Under the pieces are notes generated by a model. It was not told where the DNA came from. It searched no databases and saw only the letters and a list, made by a program, of their open reading frames with translations. Of a stretch of DNA of 64,000 nucleotides, positions 36,787-45,396 are shown piece after piece. The first letter of the stretch is position 1. Each line of letters starts with the position of its first letter. The translations under genes and the position numbers were made by a program. This stretch comes from an uncultured Rhizobium sp. (GTDB taxonomy: Bacteria; Pseudomonadota; Alphaproteobacteria; Rhizobiales; Rhizobiaceae). The stretch covers positions 1-64,000 of the forward strand of contig CAMFIE010000020.1 of NCBI GenBank assembly GCA_945952315.1. The letters run 5' to 3'.

Positions 36787-37524
36787 ATGACTGAATTTGA
36801 TGCGACAACCATACAATCCTCGTCCGGCGGCCCGGTCTTTTCTCCGGTCGAGCGCGAGACGGTGCAGGATCGCGTCTATGCAACGCTGCGCAGCGCGCTG
36901 ATCTGCGGATTGCTTGAGCCGGGGCAGGTTCTGACCATCCGGGGCCTTGCCGAACAATTGGCCACATCCACAATGCCTGTGCGCGAGGCGCTTGGCCGCC
37001 TCATCAGCGAAAAGGCTGTCGAGGCATTGCCCAACCGCTCCGTTCGCGTGCCGCCGGTAACGATCGCGCGCCTGAATGATCTCGTGCATGTCCGGACCAT
37101 GATCGAGGGCGAGGCCGTGGCAATGGCAGCGCAACGCATGACGAAAGCGGATGTTTCGCGCGTCCGGACGATCTTGCTCGAATGGGATCGCATGCGCTCG
37201 CTATCGCAGGAAGAAGACTTCGACCACGAGATGCGCCTGAACCAGAATTTTCATTTCGAGATTTACCGCTGCTGCGGTTCTTCCGTGATGCTGCCGATAA
37301 TCGAGAGCCTCTGGCTGCAGTCGGGCCCCTGCATCCGCGAAGCCGCCTATGCCTTTTCGGAAGCCGGTGGTGTCGATACCGCCCACTGCCACCGGGTGAT
37401 CGTCGACGCACTGGAAGCGGGAGATGCCGGGGCAGCCCGCGCAGCACTCGCCGCCGATATCGAGCGTCCGTTCACGGCGCTGCGCCAAAGACTGACAACA
37501 CAGGGAGCAAGGACATCCGCATGA
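36787..37524 (+). CDS. GntR regulator, FadR subfamily (FCD domain)
   Basis: The 245-aa protein has an N-terminal winged helix (about residues 20-85; STMPVREALGRLISEKAVE) and an all-helical FCD ligand domain with metal-type histidines (HFEIYR, TAHCHRV). AGAGGGA abuts the first ATG at 36778 and is well spaced from ATG 36787, so I chose the latter. It heads the catabolic operon and is divergent from the Liv importer, the classic place for a local repressor of both. Confidence 0.85.
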   Translation: MTEFDATTIQSSSGGPVFSPVERETVQDRVYATLRSALICGLLEPGQVLTIRGLAEQLATSTMPVREALGRLISEKAVEALPNRSVRVPPVTIARLNDLVHVRTMIEGEAVAMAAQRMTKADVSRVRTILLEWDRMRSLSQEEDFDHEMRLNQNFHFEIYRCCGSSVMLPIIESLWLQSGPCIREAAYAFSEAGGVDTAHCHRVIVDALEAGDAGAARAALAADIERPFTALRQRLTTQGARTSA

Positions 37525-38015
37525 GCGCACGGACAATCAGGATCACCGAGGCCCGTTCCGGCCTCGACGTCAGCGCCCTTCTCTGCCCGGACAAGGCCCC
37601 GGAGAATTGCGCCTTTCTGTGGGACTATCTGTGCGAGCCCCGAAGCGTGCCGGGGATCCATGCCATGTGGACGGGACCGGAAATTTCCTGTCCCGTGCCT
37701 GCGGCCCATCTCGAAGGGGCAGACTATGCCCGTCCGTTGCCGCCTGAAAACGCAACGCTTCATCCCCAGCCCGGCGATATCGTGCTTGCCTATGTGCCTG
37801 CGCTGGTCTGGGGCGGAAACCCGTCTCCCATCTTCGACATTGGCATCTTCTACGGGCCGGGAGCACGCATGTTTTTCCCGATCGGTTGGCTTGCAGGTAG
37901 CGTCGTCGGCCAGGTTCCGGCCGCCGAACGCGAAGCGCTGGCGGCAGCCTGCGGCGCCATCCGGAGAAACGGCGCCTGCGAGGTCCTGTTCTCACGCGGG
38001 GACATGCCAAGATGA
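37521..38015 (+). CDS. DUF3830 family protein
   Basis: The 164-aa protein matches the DUF3830 family, a small cyclophilin-like beta fold of unknown function; landmarks are CAFLWDYL, GDIVLAYVP and IGIFYGPGARMF. It overlaps the regulator and the next gene by ATGA. Family members often sit beside transporters for amino acids or cyclic amides. The role, possibly binding or isomerising a small substrate, is unproven. Confidence 0.75.
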   Translation: MSARTIRITEARSGLDVSALLCPDKAPENCAFLWDYLCEPRSVPGIHAMWTGPEISCPVPAAHLEGADYARPLPPENATLHPQPGDIVLAYVPALVWGGNPSPIFDIGIFYGPGARMFFPIGWLAGSVVGQVPAAEREALAAACGAIRRNGACEVLFSRGDMPR

Positions 38016-38365
38016 GCAGCAGGGACGACAGTTTCGAGCTTTACGACCTGCGCGTCGAGGCCATCCTCCCGGAGGGAAAACCGGTCTATTGCGGCGCAAG
38101 GCCCGGAGATCATTTCGAACTTCGTGGCGAAATGCTGCATCTCCCGCAGGGGCAGGGCTTCTCCATCTATTCGATTTCGGCAGTACTGCCGCTTCTGGCG
38201 GCCAAGCAGCGCGAAACGCATCTGAACGACTGGATGACATCCGATGCGGAAATAGCCTGCCCCGACCCCAATTGCGCCAGCCGCCTGCGCATCGTGCGCC
38301 TCGGCAAGCGGCGCTTCAGCCACGCCGAGACCACGGCGGTTCCTCTTCCTTCAAAGGATGCATGA
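38012..38365 (+). CDS. TIGR04076 family small protein
   Basis: The 117-aa protein shows the TIGR04076 layout: an N-terminal beta segment with PGDHFELRG, central SAVLPLLAAKQRET with NDWM, and a CPDPNCASR stretch near the C-terminus. Its cysteines (in VYCGAR, IACPDP and NCAS) might bind a metal. Function is unknown for the family. It overlaps DUF3830 by four bases. Confidence 0.7.
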   Translation: MSSRDDSFELYDLRVEAILPEGKPVYCGARPGDHFELRGEMLHLPQGQGFSIYSISAVLPLLAAKQRETHLNDWMTSDAEIACPDPNCASRLRIVRLGKRRFSHAETTAVPLPSKDA

Positions 38366-38366
38366 T

Positions 38367-39422
38367 ATGAAACAGAGGACGAGAGAACTTGCCGCCGGTT
38401 ACCGGATTTCCCGTGTTATCCGGGGTGGCTGGCAGCTGGCGGGTGGCCATGGCGCAATCGACCGCGATCAGGCTGTGGACGATCTGATTGCCGCTTTCGA
38501 TGCAGGCCTGACCACCTATGACTGCGCGGACATCTATACCGGCGTCGAGGAGCTGATCGGCGCCGCGCGCGCGCAGCTTGCCAGGACCCGCGGCGCCCGG
38601 GCTGCGGCGTCCATGCATATCCACACCAAGCTGGTGCCCGATCTCGACAAGCTCGCGACCATCAATCGCGATTACATTCGCGGCATCGTCCACCAGTCGC
38701 TGAAGCGGCTGGGCGTGGAACAACTGGACATGGTCCAGTTCCACTGGTGGGACTATTCCTATCCCGGATATGTCGACGCCATGGGCTGGCTGGAGGAGCT
38801 GCGGCATGAAGGTGCCGTGCGCAATCTCGGCACGACCAATTTCGACACCCTGCGTCTTGCGGAAATAATCGGCGCGGGGATACCGCTCGTCAGCCAGCAA
38901 TTGCAATATTCGGTGCTCGACCAGCGACCGGCGCGCCATCTGGCCGCTCTGGCCGCAGAAAAGGGCTTGCAATTCCTTTGCTATGGTACCGTGGCCGGCG
39001 GTTTTCTCAGCGAGAAATGGCTTGGTCAGCCGGAGCCCGCTTCGCCGCTCGAGAACCGCTCGCTGGTGAAATACAAGCTGATCATCGATGACTTCGGCGG
39101 CTGGGACCTGTTCCAGCGCCTGCTTGCAACGCTGGCTGCCATCGGCCGCCGCCACAATGTCGATATTGCAACGGTTGCCAGCGCCTGGACGCTGACCCGT
39201 CCGCAGGTGGCAGCCGTCATTGTCGGCGCACGGAACCAGGCGCATGCACTGGCCAATGCGAAGGTGATGGACCTGGTGCTGACCGGCGAGGACCTCGCCG
39301 AAATCGCGGCAATCCATGCCGAGAGCCCCGGCGTCGCGGGAGACGTCTATTCCCTGGAGCGGGACCGCAACGGCCGCCACGGGTCAATCATGCACTACAA
39401 CCTGAATGATGGCCGCACCTGA
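38367..39422 (+). CDS. Aldo/keto reductase
   Basis: The 351-aa TIM-barrel oxidoreductase keeps the AKR catalytic tetrad: Asp and Tyr in YDCADIYTG, Lys in HIHTKLVPD and His in VQFHWWDY. The usual NADPH site follows near the C-terminus (IVGARNQAHALAN). ATG 38367 is eight bases from AAAGGA, while ATG 38358 overlaps that site. It would reduce a carbonyl or oxidise an alcohol in the unknown pathway of this operon. Confidence 0.87.
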   Translation: MKQRTRELAAGYRISRVIRGGWQLAGGHGAIDRDQAVDDLIAAFDAGLTTYDCADIYTGVEELIGAARAQLARTRGARAAASMHIHTKLVPDLDKLATINRDYIRGIVHQSLKRLGVEQLDMVQFHWWDYSYPGYVDAMGWLEELRHEGAVRNLGTTNFDTLRLAEIIGAGIPLVSQQLQYSVLDQRPARHLAALAAEKGLQFLCYGTVAGGFLSEKWLGQPEPASPLENRSLVKYKLIIDDFGGWDLFQRLLATLAAIGRRHNVDIATVASAWTLTRPQVAAVIVGARNQAHALANAKVMDLVLTGEDLAEIAAIHAESPGVAGDVYSLERDRNGRHGSIMHYNLNDGRT

Positions 39423-39509
39423 AAGGGAGGGGTCTTGAAGATCCGGGCGGGGAGGAAACCGTTCCGGGAAACGGAAGAGCATAACCAAAATCACAAGGGA
39501 GCTGAAATC

Positions 39510-40772
39510 ATGAAAAAGCATATGCTTGCCCTCTCCACCGCGATGGTCCTGACCGGCCTTGCGGGGGCCGCACAGGCCGCCGATTGCAAGATCACCGTCG
39601 GTCTGGTGATGGAACTTACCGGTCCGGCTGGCGAATATGGTCAGGCGGGCGCGAAATCCGTCGAAATGGCCTTCGATGACCTCAACAAGGCCGGCGGCGT
39701 GCGCGGTTGCGATCTTGTTACCGATACCCGCGACAGCCAGAGCCAGGGCAATGTGGCCGTGGATGCCGCCACCCAGCTCGTGCAGGTCAAGAAAGTGCCG
39801 GTCGTCATCGGCGGCATTATCTCATCCGTATCGATCCCGATCCTGACTTCGGTCACCGCGCCGGCAAAGGTGGTTCAGGTCTCGCCCGCTTCGTCCTCGC
39901 CGACGCTGACGGCGCTCGGCCGCGAAGGCAAGACCAATGGTGTCTTCTTCCGCACCATCACATCCGATGCGCTGCAGGGCATTGCCGCAGCCAAATATGC
40001 GGTCGACAAGGGCTTCAAGAAGCTGGCCGTCATCCATGTGAACAACGATTTCGGCGTCAACATGGTCAAGGAATTCCAGCGCGCCTATGAGGCCATGGGT
40101 GGCAAGATCGTCAGCGTGACGCCCTATAACGAGAAGCAGTCCAGCTACCAGTCTGAGGTCACTGCGGCCATGGGGGGCGAGCCGGATGGCCTCTATCTCA
40201 TCAGCTATCCGGTTGATGGCGCGACCATTGCCCGCACCTGGATCAGCCAGGGTGGCGTGCAGAAGTTCCTGCTCAACGACGGCATGAACAGCCCCGACTT
40301 CATCGAATCCGTCGGTGCCGACTACCTGAACGAAGCCTATGGCACGTCTTCCGGCACCAGCCCGACCAAGTCGACCGAGTATTTCAACGCCAATTACAAG
40401 ACGTTCTCGGGCGGGATCGAGCCTTCGAACCCGGCTGCGGACCGCTCCTATGATGCTGGCGCAATCGTCGGCCTTGCCATTGCGGCAGCCGGTTCGGAAG
40501 AGCCCGCCAAGATCCGGGAAGCGATCTACAAGGTCGTCGACCCCGCAGGCGAGCCGATCTTTGCCGGCAAGGAGGAATTTGCCAAGGCGCTGAAGCTGAT
40601 CGGCGAAGGCAAGGCCATCCGGTACGAGGGGGTGATCGGCCCGGTCAATTTCGACCAGTATGGCGATATCACCGGCCCGTTCCGTCTCTGGAAGATCAAC
40701 GCTGGCAAGGTTGAAACCACGGGCGAAATGTCGGCTGACGATGTCGGCAAGATCATGTCCGGCCTGAAATAA
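39510..40772 (+). CDS. livK: LivK-type periplasmic binding protein (second Liv system)
   Basis: The 420-aa precursor has a standard Sec leader (MKKHMLALSTAMVLTGLAG, cleavage near AQAAD) and a type 1 periplasmic binding domain beginning ITVGLVMELTGPAGEYG. AAGGGAGC precedes ATG 39510; open sequence further upstream is not needed. It is the only binding protein near the livGFHM genes at 33316-36684, so it should serve them. Confidence 0.9.
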   Translation: MKKHMLALSTAMVLTGLAGAAQAADCKITVGLVMELTGPAGEYGQAGAKSVEMAFDDLNKAGGVRGCDLVTDTRDSQSQGNVAVDAATQLVQVKKVPVVIGGIISSVSIPILTSVTAPAKVVQVSPASSSPTLTALGREGKTNGVFFRTITSDALQGIAAAKYAVDKGFKKLAVIHVNNDFGVNMVKEFQRAYEAMGGKIVSVTPYNEKQSSYQSEVTAAMGGEPDGLYLISYPVDGATIARTWISQGGVQKFLLNDGMNSPDFIESVGADYLNEAYGTSSGTSPTKSTEYFNANYKTFSGGIEPSNPAADRSYDAGAIVGLAIAAAGSEEPAKIREAIYKVVDPAGEPIFAGKEEFAKALKLIGEGKAIRYEGVIGPVNFDQYGDITGPFRLWKINAGKVETTGEMSADDVGKIMSGLK

Positions 40773-40831
40773 CCGTTTCGATCCGTAGCCGGGGGCCTGC
40801 GTTCCCGGCTACATCCGCTCCTGCCGAAGAG

Positions 40832-42118
40832 ATGCCGCTCGCCCCCATGCAGACCCTCTGGACCATGACAGCCCGGTCGCAACCGGATTACCGACGCACC
40901 GCGCTTCCGGACCGGTGCGATACGGTGATTGTCGGCGGCGGTTTCACAGGCCTGACTGCAGCGCTCGAGCTTGCCCGGGCGGGACGCAGTGTCATCGTGC
41001 TGGAGGCCGGGCAGCTGGGTTCGGGGGCCAGCGGAACCAATGCGGGCTTCGTCGTTCCAAATTTTGCCAAGGCCGACCCTGCGGCCGTGCGGGCGAAACT
41101 GCCGCGCGCGCAAGCAGACAACCTTCTTTCGCTGGTGGGTTCGGGCGCGGATGCCGTCTTTTCAACCATCGCTTCGGAAGACATTGCCTGCGACGCGGCC
41201 CAGACCGGCTGGCTGCAGCCCGCCTACGGGTCCGAGATGGCGGATGTCCTGCGCCATCGCGCAGTACTCTGGCAGGAACTCGGTCGCCCGGTCGAATTTC
41301 TGGATGCCGATGCCATCCGGGCGGAAACGGGCATGGCGATCTATTCCGGGGGTCTGATCGATCATTCCGGGGGAACCATCCATCCGCTCGACTACCTGCA
41401 CGGCCTGGCGAAGGCCGTTTTCCGCCATCGCGGTCTGGTGCGCGAAAACAGCCTGGTTCGCACCCTCTCGACGGACGGCCGGGGCCACCGCATCGGGCTT
41501 GATGACGGAGAAATCCGCACCGACAGCGTGCTTGTCGCCACCAATGCCTTTACCTCGGGCATCGCGGCCCGCATGGGACGCACCGGCATTCCGCTTCGCG
41601 TCTACCAGATCGCCACGAGACCTGTCAGCGCTGACGTGCTGGCGCGCATCTCCCCCCGGCGCAGACCGGTGGGCGATACACGCTCCAATCTCTTCACCTA
41701 TCGGCTGGACAGGGACAACCGGCTGATCAGCGGCGGCATGGCGCTGAACCCGATGGGAGCCGCCACCCGGGTCGGCCGGTCGGTCGCCGATCGTCTTGCC
41801 CGCGAGCTTGGCATAGCCCAACCCGGCATCGAAGTGGTCTGGACCGGAACCGCAATCATGACGCCCGATTTTCTGCCGCGCATCTACCAGTTCGCAGAAG
41901 GGGTTTTTGGCGGCATCGGGTGCAACGGACGCGGCATCGCCATGACCGCCCAGCTCGGCCGGATCCTCGCCCGCCTGGCCCTTGGAGAACCCGCGCGCGA
42001 AATGCCCATTCCGCTGCGGCAGGCGAGAGCCCTGCCTTTTCATGGTCTCATGCCGCTTGTCGCTTCTGCAGGCCTTGCCGAGGCGCGGCTGTCCGACTGG
42101 CTTTCCAACCGGGCATGA
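40832..42118 (+). CDS. FAD-dependent amine/amino-acid oxidoreductase (DAO family)
   Basis: The 428-aa flavoprotein has the N-terminal dinucleotide site VIVGGGFTGLTAALELARAG and the DAO-type GSGASGTNAGFV flavin-contact loop, as in gamma-glutamylputrescine oxidase and related enzymes. It should oxidise a C-N bond in an amine or amino acid, releasing an aldehyde or imine. It lies between livK and an aminotransferase gene. Confidence 0.86.
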   Translation: MPLAPMQTLWTMTARSQPDYRRTALPDRCDTVIVGGGFTGLTAALELARAGRSVIVLEAGQLGSGASGTNAGFVVPNFAKADPAAVRAKLPRAQADNLLSLVGSGADAVFSTIASEDIACDAAQTGWLQPAYGSEMADVLRHRAVLWQELGRPVEFLDADAIRAETGMAIYSGGLIDHSGGTIHPLDYLHGLAKAVFRHRGLVRENSLVRTLSTDGRGHRIGLDDGEIRTDSVLVATNAFTSGIAARMGRTGIPLRVYQIATRPVSADVLARISPRRRPVGDTRSNLFTYRLDRDNRLISGGMALNPMGAATRVGRSVADRLARELGIAQPGIEVVWTGTAIMTPDFLPRIYQFAEGVFGGIGCNGRGIAMTAQLGRILARLALGEPAREMPIPLRQARALPFHGLMPLVASAGLAEARLSDWLSNRA

Positions 42119-42144
42119 CCCTTTCCAACACGGAGATAACTTCC

Positions 42145-43314
42145 ATGTCCTTTCTCGCCAAACGCATCACCGGCGGCTCGAAGAAATCCTACGGGATGTT
42201 TGCGAAGGCGGCGGCGCTGAGCGGCAGCGGCCGCGATCTGATCCATATGGAACTCGGAAGTCCGCATGCGGACACACCGCTGCCGGTCAAGCAGGCGGTG
42301 ATCGATTCGCTGTTGCGTGGTGACGTGCACTATTCCCATTTCCAGGGTCTGCCCGCCCTGCGGGCTGCCCTTGCCACCCGCCTGCAGGAAAAGAATGGCA
42401 TCCCGGTCACCGCCGACGACGTGGTTGTGACAAATGGCCTGACGCATGCTTCCTTCGCCGCCTTCATGACGGTCATCGATCCGGGCGACGAGGTCATCCT
42501 GCTCGAACCCTATTATCCGCAGCATCTCGGCAAGATCGAGCTGGCGGGCGGCGTTCCGGTCTTTGTCGCGCTGGATTCATCCAGAAATTTCGCAATCGAT
42601 GCCGCAGCGATCGAGGCCCGCGTCACACCGAAGACCAAGGCCATTGCCATCGTCAATCCCTGCAATCCAACCGGCCGCGTCTATAGCCGCGAGGAACTTT
42701 CCGCGCTCGCTGACATTGCAATCCGCCACGATCTCGTGGTGATTTCCGATGAAGTCTACGAGGATATCCTGTTTGACAAGGCGGAGCATATTTCCATCGC
42801 TTCGCTGCCTGGCATGGCCGAACGCACCATTTCCATGTTCGCCTTCACCAAATCCTATGCCATGGATGGCTGGCGCATCGGCTATCTCGCCGCACCGGCA
42901 GCTCTCATTCCCGGCATCCTGAAGATTACCACCAGCGATGTCACGCATGTGAATACTTTCATTCAGGCAGGTGCCCTGGCAGCCGTAACCGGTCCGCGGG
43001 AGATACTTGAAAGCCTCGTCGAGGAAGACCGGGTGAAGAGAGAAGTGGTGGTGACGCGGCTGAACCAGATGGCAGGCGTGACCTGTGAATGGCCGGAGGG
43101 CACCATCTATGCCTTTCCCGACATAAGGGCGACCGGCCTGTCCTCGCAGGCGCTGGCAGAACTCATCCTGGAAAAGGCCGATGTGGTGGTGGAATCCGGA
43201 AGCTTCTATGGAACGGCAGGCGAAGGTTACCTTCGCGTTTGCTTCGGCTCGCAATCGCTTCAGCGCGTGAACGAGGCGATGGACCGGCTGCAACGCTTCT
43301 TCAACAGTCTCTGA
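42145..43314 (+). CDS. PLP-dependent class I/II aminotransferase
   Basis: The 389-aa fold-type I enzyme has NPCNPTGR, DEVYEDILF and the PLP lysine K236 in FTKSYAMDGWRIGY, plus a C-terminal arginine in YLRVCFGSQ. ATG 42145 follows CGGAGA at a normal distance; an earlier ATG at 42115 overlaps the oxidase stop. With the DAO-type oxidase and aldo/keto reductase it suggests stepwise breakdown of an amino compound. It ends the operon, convergent with a second FadR-type gene. Confidence 0.88.
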   Translation: MSFLAKRITGGSKKSYGMFAKAAALSGSGRDLIHMELGSPHADTPLPVKQAVIDSLLRGDVHYSHFQGLPALRAALATRLQEKNGIPVTADDVVVTNGLTHASFAAFMTVIDPGDEVILLEPYYPQHLGKIELAGGVPVFVALDSSRNFAIDAAAIEARVTPKTKAIAIVNPCNPTGRVYSREELSALADIAIRHDLVVISDEVYEDILFDKAEHISIASLPGMAERTISMFAFTKSYAMDGWRIGYLAAPAALIPGILKITTSDVTHVNTFIQAGALAAVTGPREILESLVEEDRVKREVVVTRLNQMAGVTCEWPEGTIYAFPDIRATGLSSQALAELILEKADVVVESGSFYGTAGEGYLRVCFGSQSLQRVNEAMDRLQRFFNSL

Positions 43315-43319
43315 CGGTT

Positions 43320-44006
43320 TCAATCCGGGCAGATGCGCTGCAAAAAGGCCTGCGTCGCTTCGATATCCCGTTCCATCGCGGCGCGGGCGTCCGTCGCCCG
43401 CCGCCCGGAAAGGGCATCGAGAATGGCATAGTGCTGTGTCGAGTAATCCGGGAGCTGGCCTTCATCGATCTGGCGCTTCACCAGATCTGACAGCATGCGC
43501 ATGTAGGGCCCGAACCGCAACCAGAGCATTTCGATCAGCTGCGGCAGCACGTCGGAGCCGGAGTGCTCGTAGATCATGAAATGAAATTCCTGGTTCTTGC
43601 GCAGCATGGCGTAAACCTCGCCCGCGCGACCCAAACGCTCGTGCTCGCGTGCCACGGACAAGGCCTCGTCGAGGAGGTCCTGCGTGATCACGGCTGCGGC
43701 AGATTCCGTGGCGACACCTTCAAGCGCCTTTCGCGCCCGGCAAAGATCATCAAGCTGGCGCCGGGAGACGGGCGGCACGCGCACCGAGCCGTTGCGGGCA
43801 ACATCCAGCCCGCATTCTGCCGCAAGCCGACGCAGGGCTTCCCGCACCGGCATGGGGCTGGTCTGGAACTGGTCGGCAAGCGCCTTGACCGTCATCAGCG
43901 CGCCCGGTTCGAACTGTCCCCACATCAAGGCCTGTCGCAACTGACCATAGACATGGTCCTGAACGGTCGGACGGTTGGTAATTGCCGTAAGGTCGGATTT
44001 GGCCAT
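43320..44006 (-). CDS. GntR regulator, FadR subfamily
   Basis: The 228-aa protein has a winged-helix domain (FQTSPMPVREALRRLAAE) and an FCD effector domain (HFMIYEHSG, STQHYAILDAL). Its layout is similar to the regulator at 36787. It is convergent with the aminotransferase and divergent from iolE across 444 bp, so it could control either cluster. A perfect 16-bp palindrome lies 59 bp before its start. Confidence 0.86.
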   Translation of the reverse strand: MAKSDLTAITNRPTVQDHVYGQLRQALMWGQFEPGALMTVKALADQFQTSPMPVREALRRLAAECGLDVARNGSVRVPPVSRRQLDDLCRARKALEGVATESAAAVITQDLLDEALSVAREHERLGRAGEVYAMLRKNQEFHFMIYEHSGSDVLPQLIEMLWLRFGPYMRMLSDLVKRQIDEGQLPDYSTQHYAILDALSGRRATDARAAMERDIEATQAFLQRICPD

Positions 44007-44450
44007 ATGCGCACAAGCTGTCGTGATGATCGGATTGTAATCTGGCCGGAAATTTTCGGCCTGCCAACTGCCATGGCAGTTTATCCGTATAGATTGATTC
44101 TGCTCGGACGTTCGACATTTCTCAACGGGTCCGGACGTTTTGCCCTTTGATTTTCATGGCGGTGGATGGGCATTTCCTGCCCGCTCCGGACAAGGCTGAA
44201 CGCCGGATCAACGGTGCAGGTCCGGAAACTGGTTCCTTCGAATTCCTGCATTCTGGTTCTTTTCAAGGACACAGTTTTAACTAGCATGGATGGCGGAGTG
44301 AGGACCGGCGCCTCCGGGCGCAGGAGGAATGCAGACAGTTCATGGACATGGCGACGCAAACCCGCGGGTTTTGCGAACGGGAATTCATGTCCGCAATTTC
44401 TCCCTGCAGACCGGCCTTGCAGGCATTTGTCAGTGATGGATGGCGAGAGC
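44007..44450. other. 444-bp intergenic region between FadR-type regulator and iolE
   Basis: No convincing gene is seen. A frame open from 44166 runs into iolE, but its upstream part shows no family features and the IolE N-terminus begins normally at 44451. The region contains an imperfect 18-bp palindrome at 44043-44060 and a perfect one at 44065-44080, so it is best read as a divergent control region. Confidence 0.5.
44065..44080. promoter_or_regulatory. Perfect 16-bp palindrome AACTGCCATGGCAGTT
   Basis: All eight base pairs of the dyad match with no spacer. The site is 59 bp upstream of the minus-strand FadR-type gene and about 370 bp before iolE. It is a strong candidate operator, most likely for autoregulation by the regulator at 43320. 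An imperfect palindrome (44043-44060) lies next to it. Confidence 0.55.
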
Positions 44451-45356
44451 ATGAGCGTGAAAATCGGGATCAATCCCATTACCTGGACCAATGACGACGT
44501 GCCGGAGCTTGGCGGCGATACACCGCTCGAGACCTGCCTTTCCGAAACGGCGCTGGCTGGCTATGCCGGAACGGAACTCGGTGGCAAGTTTCCGCGCGAC
44601 AGTGCCGTCCTTCGTCCCCTTCTCGATGCACACGGGGTTGACCTTGTCTCCGGCTGGTATGATGGCCGCATTCTTGAAAAAGACATCGACGAGGAATTCG
44701 AGACGATCCTGCCGCATATCACCCTGCTTCGGGATATGGGGTGCAGCCATGTCGTCTATGCCGATACGTCCCGCGGGCGCCATGGTGCAATCTTCGATCC
44801 GATTTCGAAGCGCCCTGCCCTTTCCGCAGAAGAATGGAAGCCCTATGGCGCGAAGATAACCACATTTGCCGAAAAGCTGAAGGATTTCGGCGTCTCGATG
44901 GCCTTTCACCACCATATGGGCACGATTGTCGAGACGGATGCCGAGATCGGCCTCCTGATGCAGCACACGGGCGAGGCGGTCGGCCTGCTTTACGATACAG
45001 GCCATTGTGCCTTTTCCGGCGGCGACCCGGAAAGCCTGCTGCGCCGGCATGTGAAGCGTGTCGTCCATGTCCATTGCAAGGATGTGCGGCCCGACATGCT
45101 ACGGAAGGCGCGGGCGCAGGACATGAGCTTCATGGGCGCGGTCATGGAAGGCATCTTCACCGTCCCGGGAGATGGTGCCATCGACTATACAAGGCTTTTC
45201 GGAATACTCGCCGATAGCGGTTATTCCGGCTGGCTGGTGGTGGAGGCCGAGCAGGATCCGTCAAAGGCGCATCCCCTGACCTACGCGGCCATGGGATATC
45301 GGAACGTGAGGACGCTCGCCGAGCAGGCAGGCTTCAGGGTGGAAACGCGCTCATGA
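44451..45356 (+). CDS. iolE: IolE-like myo-inosose-2 dehydratase
   Basis: The 301-aa TIM-barrel protein fits IolE in length and motifs: KIGINPITWTNDD at the N-terminus, AFHHHMGTIVET, LLYDTGHCAFSGG and VHCKDVRPD, which supply metal ligands. IolE dehydrates 2-keto-myo-inositol in inositol catabolism. I chose ATG 44451 because family members start just before this point; ATG 44436 is also possible. It heads a block with a sugar importer and an iolG-like gene. Confidence 0.85.
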   Translation: MSVKIGINPITWTNDDVPELGGDTPLETCLSETALAGYAGTELGGKFPRDSAVLRPLLDAHGVDLVSGWYDGRILEKDIDEEFETILPHITLLRDMGCSHVVYADTSRGRHGAIFDPISKRPALSAEEWKPYGAKITTFAEKLKDFGVSMAFHHHMGTIVETDAEIGLLMQHTGEAVGLLYDTGHCAFSGGDPESLLRRHVKRVVHVHCKDVRPDMLRKARAQDMSFMGAVMEGIFTVPGDGAIDYTRLFGILADSGYSGWLVVEAEQDPSKAHPLTYAAMGYRNVRTLAEQAGFRVETRS

Positions 45357-45396
45357 CGAAGGCTTCAGGCTTGGCAGGATCAGAGGGAAACCGCCG

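Noticed and set aside
44166-44450. N-terminal extension of IolE by about 95 residues
   Set aside because: The added part has no similarity to IolE, crosses a palindrome-rich control region and is not needed, because a normal IolE start exists at 44451.
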